From JBGPYM01 sp041493205 (GTDB lineage Bacteria > Bacteroidota > Ignavibacteria > UBA10030 > UBA6906), in contig JBGPYM010000116.1 in the NCBI GenBank assembly GCA_041493205.1, positions 1 to 9,315 of the forward strand: a DNA stretch of 9,315 nucleotides. Reading direction: 5' to 3'. This document shows, in pieces, positions 7,801 to 9,315 of the stretch; the first letter of the stretch is position 1; each line of letters starts with the position of its first letter. The notes beneath the pieces were generated by a model that did not search any database, was not told where the DNA came from, and was given only the letters and a program-made list of their open reading frames with translations. The translations under genes were made by a program, and so were the position numbers.

Positions 7801-7998
7801 GCCAGCGGAGAGATGTTCGCGTATGCGCGCCTTGAAGAGGCGTTCGGCAAAGCTGCGGGCGGCACGCCGGAGGCGGTTGTCCGCCGGCTTGTGGAGAACA
7901 TTGAATCATGGATGGTCGGCGCGTCCCAGGAAGACGACATCACGCTCCTGGCCATCCGGTGCACGGGTCCGCGGGATTCCCTTTCACAGTCGCACTGA
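4801..7998 (+). CDS. Propeller/Y_Y_Y sensor fused to SpoIIE-type PP2C phosphatase
   Basis: This is a 1065-residue transmembrane sensor phosphatase. A signal peptide is followed by a likely cleavage site (LFSVAGA/QQ). Residues 28-640 hold about 13 regulator-propeller repeats of the form (D)xxG-x-LWVGTxxGGLNRFD, probably two seven-bladed propellers. A Y_Y_Y domain (about 678-755; YAYKLEGFSDNW, FTNLDAGTYTLRVRGSN) precedes one membrane helix (about 765-783), a charged coiled coil (about 785-830) and a SpoIIE/PP2C domain (about 840-1055). Its acidic metal ligands appear intact: GGDYYDF (Asp858), GDATGHG (Asp876), LTDG (Asp993) and QEDDIT (Asp1045/1046). The start at 4801 gives the signal peptide at the very N-terminus; the in-frame ATG at 4723 lies inside the hairpin and would add 26 Arg/Pro-rich residues. 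Its likely substrate is the phosphorylated STAS protein two genes downstream (inference). The ligand is unknown. Confidence 0.92.
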   Translation: MMSRTTIHTITACVIALALFSVAGAQQTLRFEHLTVRQGLSQGSVICILQDSRGFLWFGTLDGLNRYDAYGCTVFRHDAADSTSLNESFITSIIETPDSTLWIGTLNTPGLLNRYNPATESFTRVPRDSVDLSHARIGAARSEYTDASGQVWSGSVGNGLTRRNPRTGESKTYTHAPADPGSLSDNRVYSVIGDQTGTLWIGTREGLDCLRPGTDSFTHYRHDDKNPRSLSDNWVWPLLEDRNGVMWVGTFRGGLNRFDRATGTFLRYRHDESDPVSLAGDRVYSLTEDQSGMIWVGLGDNGVDRFHPAMAAFRHYRHDPKEPSSLIDDNITNLFVDRSGVAWIGTRSGLDRWDRANDAFRHYMSKPTSSGAGGDAVQSMVQDNNGELWLGTLSSGLGRLDPASGHITSYRHDPANSRSVSDDRIYALCEDRAGNLWVGTYGGGLNRFNPAAGEFSRYVHNDSLPGSLGGPGVWSLLEDRSGRLWVGTYGGGLDRYEPATGTFTHFVHDDANPQSISDNIILSLHQDREGTLWVGTNQGLNATDGTSGVFRQYHQKDGLPNDVVLGILEDAQGMLWMSTNKGISRLDPRKRVFRNYTHDDGLQGDEFNQGAYAQDPRTGEILFGGSAGFNVFLPDQVKDNPYVPPVVFTSFIRFNTDDKEGRAIAQRGIATHPAITLSYKDNISAIEFAALNFYNTSRNQYAYKLEGFSDNWIQIGTDRRATFTNLDAGTYTLRVRGSNNDGIWNDAGAALRLTVTPPWWKTRWAYGLYAVIVFGFLYGIRSVEIRRREQKAQIRESELRAKAVEAEKRALEAENERKTKELEDARQLQISMLPKEVPLLPGFEIAVYMKTATEVGGDYYDFNVADDGTLSVAFGDATGHGMQAGTIVTLMKGLFVSDVSRFTVPEFLNHCSRAIKKIKMGRLFMAFSLIRLKDQAIALSSAGMPPVYLYRHATRSVEEILVKGMPLGAMKHPQYDLHEEALAQGDTLLMLTDGLPEQKNASGEMFAYARLEEAFGKAAGGTPEAVVRRLVENIESWMVGASQEDDITLLAIRCTGPRDSLSQSH
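4871..6710 (+). repeat. About 13 regulator-propeller blades
   Basis: Repeating units of roughly 45-50 residues carry the core L-W-x-G-T-x-x-G-L-x-R-x-D/N, preceded by S-D-N-x-x-x-x-x-x-x-D-x-x-G. Clear cores include LWFGTLDGLNRYD, MWVGTFRGGLNRFD, MIWVGLGDNGVDRFH, LWVGTYGGGLNRFN, LWVGTYGGGLDRYE and LWMSTNKGISRLD. One early unit (VWSGSVGNGLTRRN) and the last (ILFGGSAGFNVF) are degenerate. Fourteen would complete two seven-bladed propellers, and one blade may be closed by strands from both ends. Confidence 0.8.
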
Positions 7999-8000
7999 GG
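7997..8000 (+). promoter_or_regulatory. Ribosome binding site overlapping the phosphatase stop
   Basis: GAGG overlaps the TGA stop of the sensor phosphatase and sits six bases before ATG 8007. It selects that ATG over an out-of-frame ATG at 8003 and suggests translational coupling. Confidence 0.7.
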
Positions 8001-8006
8001 ACATGC

Positions 8007-8423
8007 ATGAACGACGCGGTCTCGCTCAAGGTGTCACTGCCGAAGATCCCCGATATCGAGCTCGTTGCCATCGAGGGGCTTGACCGTCTTGCCCACCATC
8101 TCGGCATTGCCGACGAGAAGATCGGCGAGGCGAAGATCATCGTCACCGAGGCGATCATCAACGCCCTCGAGCATGCGGGCGAGAAGAGCCCGGGCGTCAG
8201 GGTGGAATTCACGATGACCACGAAAGAACTTGTGATCTTCGTGCGGGATTACGGGGACGGCTTCGAGCCGGCGTCCGTTGCGGATCCCGACATCAACACA
8301 AAGCTGGGAACGAAGAACAAGCGCGGCTGGGGGCTCAAGCTTATGAAGTCCCTTTCCGACGATTTCAAGATCGAGTCAAACAAGAACGGCACGCGCATCA
8401 CCATCAAAAAACTGCTCGTCTGA
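8007..8423 (+). CDS. RsbW/SpoIIAB-like serine kinase (HATPase, anti-sigma-factor type)
   Basis: This 138-residue cytoplasmic protein has the length and motifs of the GHKL-type anti-sigma kinases. The N-box is TEAIINALEHA, with catalytic-base-type Glu48 and Mg-binding-type Asn52. The G1 box is DYGDGF (81-86), and the G2/lid region is KNKRGWGLKLMKSLSDDFKI (104 onwards), ending in GTRITIKK. Such proteins phosphorylate a STAS partner and bind a sigma factor or other target. The start at 8007 is set by GAGG six bases upstream; a longer in-frame extension back to 7908 would run inside the preceding gene. It lies eight bases after the phosphatase gene and ten before its probable STAS substrate. No sigma factor is visible nearby, so the true target is not known. 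Confidence 0.9.
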   Translation: MNDAVSLKVSLPKIPDIELVAIEGLDRLAHHLGIADEKIGEAKIIVTEAIINALEHAGEKSPGVRVEFTMTTKELVIFVRDYGDGFEPASVADPDINTKLGTKNKRGWGLKLMKSLSDDFKIESNKNGTRITIKKLLV

Positions 8424-8425
8424 GG
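8422..8425 (+). promoter_or_regulatory. Ribosome binding site overlapping the kinase stop
   Basis: GAGG overlaps the kinase TGA stop and lies eight bases before ATG 8434. This is the same stop/RBS arrangement as at the previous gene junction. Confidence 0.65.
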
Positions 8426-8433
8426 CAACACGC

Positions 8434-8790
8434 ATGGAACAGCCATTCAGCCTGAACGCGGAGGTCAGAGACAAGCGGCTGATCATCACGACGTCGGGCT
8501 ATGTCAATAACGTCGGCGGCGAGGCAATCGCGACGGAATTCCGCCGCCACTTCGATGCCGGGATCAGGGAAGTCGTCATCAACCTTGCGGATTCACGGGT
8601 GGTCAATTCAGTGGGGATGTCTTTCCTGATCGAGATCATCGAACAGCTTGAGGACACGGGGGGAAAACTCGTGTTCACCAATCTCGACGCGGCGGTTGAA
8701 AAAATGCTGACGATCATGGGGTTGTTCAAATTCGCGGGGAAGGAACGAACCGTCGACGAGGCGGTACACGTTCTTTCCCGTCGCACGTGA
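8434..8790 (+). CDS. STAS-domain anti-anti-sigma factor (SpoIIAA/RsbV-like)
   Basis: This 118-residue protein is a single STAS domain, the usual length for the family. It has an opening strand pair (LNAEVRDKRLIITTSGYVNN), a helix, the strand EVVINLADSRVVNSVGM and the helix SFLIEIIEQL. KLVFTNLDAAVEKMLTIMGL and a C-terminal helix follow. Ser59 in VNSVGMSF matches the conserved phosphorylated serine of SpoIIAA/RsbV proteins. Unphosphorylated forms bind the HATPase kinase and release its target; phosphatases of the SpoIIE type restore them. Lying between the kinase and another regulatory gene, and downstream of a PP2C sensor, it is the expected switch protein of this module. The pairing with these particular neighbours is inferred from gene order. 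Confidence 0.9.
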   Translation: MEQPFSLNAEVRDKRLIITTSGYVNNVGGEAIATEFRRHFDAGIREVVINLADSRVVNSVGMSFLIEIIEQLEDTGGKLVFTNLDAAVEKMLTIMGLFKFAGKERTVDEAVHVLSRRT

Positions 8791-8795
8791 GAGGA
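8789..8795 (+). promoter_or_regulatory. Ribosome binding site for the last gene
   Basis: GAGAGGA overlaps the STAS stop codon and lies six bases before GTG 8802, which decides the start of the downstream gene. An in-frame GTG at 8787, overlapping the stop, has no comparable site ahead of it. Confidence 0.7.
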
Positions 8796-8801
8796 ACCGG
8801 C

Positions 8802-9315
8802 GTGGCAACTGGAGTCACCGAGCGGGAGCTCGCGCAGCGGCTGGCGGTCCATATTGATTCGCTCCAGGAAGGATACCGCACGCTGTCAGGCGCGGCCACG
8901 CTCAAGGACATGGCCGGCCGATTTGTCGCCGTGGTCCGCCCGATGTTCCCCGGGGGAGAAATTGTGCTCGCCGTCCGGCCCGCCTTCGGCGGCGCCTGGC
9001 AGGTGCTGACCGGCACCTCCACGGGCGATCCCGGGTCGTTCCTCCCTCCTCTCCCGGAGAGTGATCATTCGCGGTTCATCCTTGGTGACGGGGGCGCGGG
9101 ACTTCGCGCCGTCCACCGGTTTGCTGACGGCTCTTTCGTCGGCATCCTCATTGCGAACCTCACCGCCGGCGCACCGTATGGAGAATCCGACGTCATCTCC
9201 CTCCGGCTCCTGGTACAGCTTCTGGATACCGCGTACCAGGCACTCCTTTCCCGGCGCCATGAGAAGGATCTCATTTTCTCGCTGAATCACCGCGTCCTCC
9301 AGCTCAACAGTCTGA
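8802..9315 (+). CDS. GAF-like regulatory protein, probably a second SpoIIE-type phosphatase (3' partial)
   Basis: An uninterrupted frame of 171 codons runs from GTG 8802 off the window end. It starts MATGVTERELAQRLAVHIDS and continues with a hydrophobic mixed alpha/beta region (KDMAGRFVAVVRPMFPGG, EIVLAVRP, FVGILIANLTAG, SDVISLRLLVQLLDTAYQALL). This is the strand and helix order of a GAF-type domain, followed by a charged helix (SRRHEKDLIFSLNHRVLQLNSL) that looks like an inter-domain linker. No catalytic motif is reached before the window ends. From the operon context, and from the resemblance of the linker to GAF-SpoIIE proteins of this phylum as remembered, a second cytoplasmic phosphatase is likely but not shown. 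The start is GTG, supported by GAGAGGA six bases upstream; coding character is supported by codon-periodic G/C and by spacing of 11 bases from the STAS gene. Confidence 0.7.
   Translation, partial: MATGVTERELAQRLAVHIDSLQEGYRTLSGAATLKDMAGRFVAVVRPMFPGGEIVLAVRPAFGGAWQVLTGTSTGDPGSFLPPLPESDHSRFILGDGGAGLRAVHRFADGSFVGILIANLTAGAPYGESDVISLRLLVQLLDTAYQALLSRRHEKDLIFSLNHRVLQLNSL

Noticed and set aside
7908..8006. Upstream extension of the kinase gene
   Set aside because: It lies wholly inside the phosphatase gene except for the last bases, and the ATG at 8007 has a well-placed GAGG; the extension does not match the kinase family N-terminus.
1..9315. tRNA, rRNA, insertion sequence, phage or defence-system genes
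   Set aside because: No cloverleaf, rRNA-like stretch, transposase, terminal inverted repeat or defence motif could be seen; the window is almost entirely explained by five coding regions.

Overview
The window looks like part of the chromosome of a GC-rich bacterium of the Bacteroidota/Ignavibacteriota (FCB) group. The best evidence is the C-terminus of the first protein. It has the QNYPNPFNPST motif followed by an Ig-like FlgD/Por-type segment ending in KKSVFLK, which is the usual type IX secretion (T9SS) sorting domain of that group. The periplasmic propeller plus Y_Y_Y sensor of the second protein fits the same group. Genus or species cannot be read from the sequence. Everything genuine lies on the + strand, and the long minus-strand reading frames are shadows of GC-rich coding DNA.

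Region 1 (1-4681) is the 3' part of one very large gene for a secreted mosaic protein, with 1559 residues visible and the start outside the window. In order it carries two InlB-B-like bacterial repeats, a right-handed beta-helix region, a metzincin (matrixin-like) zinc protease module with HEIGHYGGLGD, a von Willebrand A (vWA) domain with a degenerate metal site, a run of GIAWQG hexapeptides, beta-sandwich-like segments, a second beta-rich or beta-helical segment and the T9SS tail.

Region 2 (4682-4800) is a 119-base intergenic gap. It holds a small perfect hairpin and a much larger G+C-rich hairpin followed by a T-rich tract. The large hairpin resembles an intrinsic terminator, yet its tail ends only 17 bases before the next start codon.

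Region 3 (4801 to the window end) is a tight four-gene operon for a partner-switching signalling module. The first gene encodes a sensor with a signal peptide, about 13 propeller blades, a Y_Y_Y domain, one membrane helix, a coiled coil and a SpoIIE/PP2C phosphatase. An RsbW/SpoIIAB-like HATPase kinase (8007-8423) and a STAS anti-anti-sigma-like protein (8434-8790) follow. The last gene starts at GTG 8802 and runs off the window; its N-terminus looks like a GAF-type regulatory domain plus linker, perhaps leading to a second phosphatase. Each downstream gene has a GAGG-type ribosome binding site at or overlapping the preceding stop, which suggests translational coupling.

The likely circuit (inference) is that an extracytoplasmic ligand binds the propellers and changes the cytoplasmic phosphatase. 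The phosphatase dephosphorylates the STAS protein on Ser59, countering the kinase, and this frees or captures a downstream partner such as a sigma factor, which is not in the window. The module is the most interesting part of the window because propeller/Y_Y_Y sensors are best known with histidine kinase outputs.
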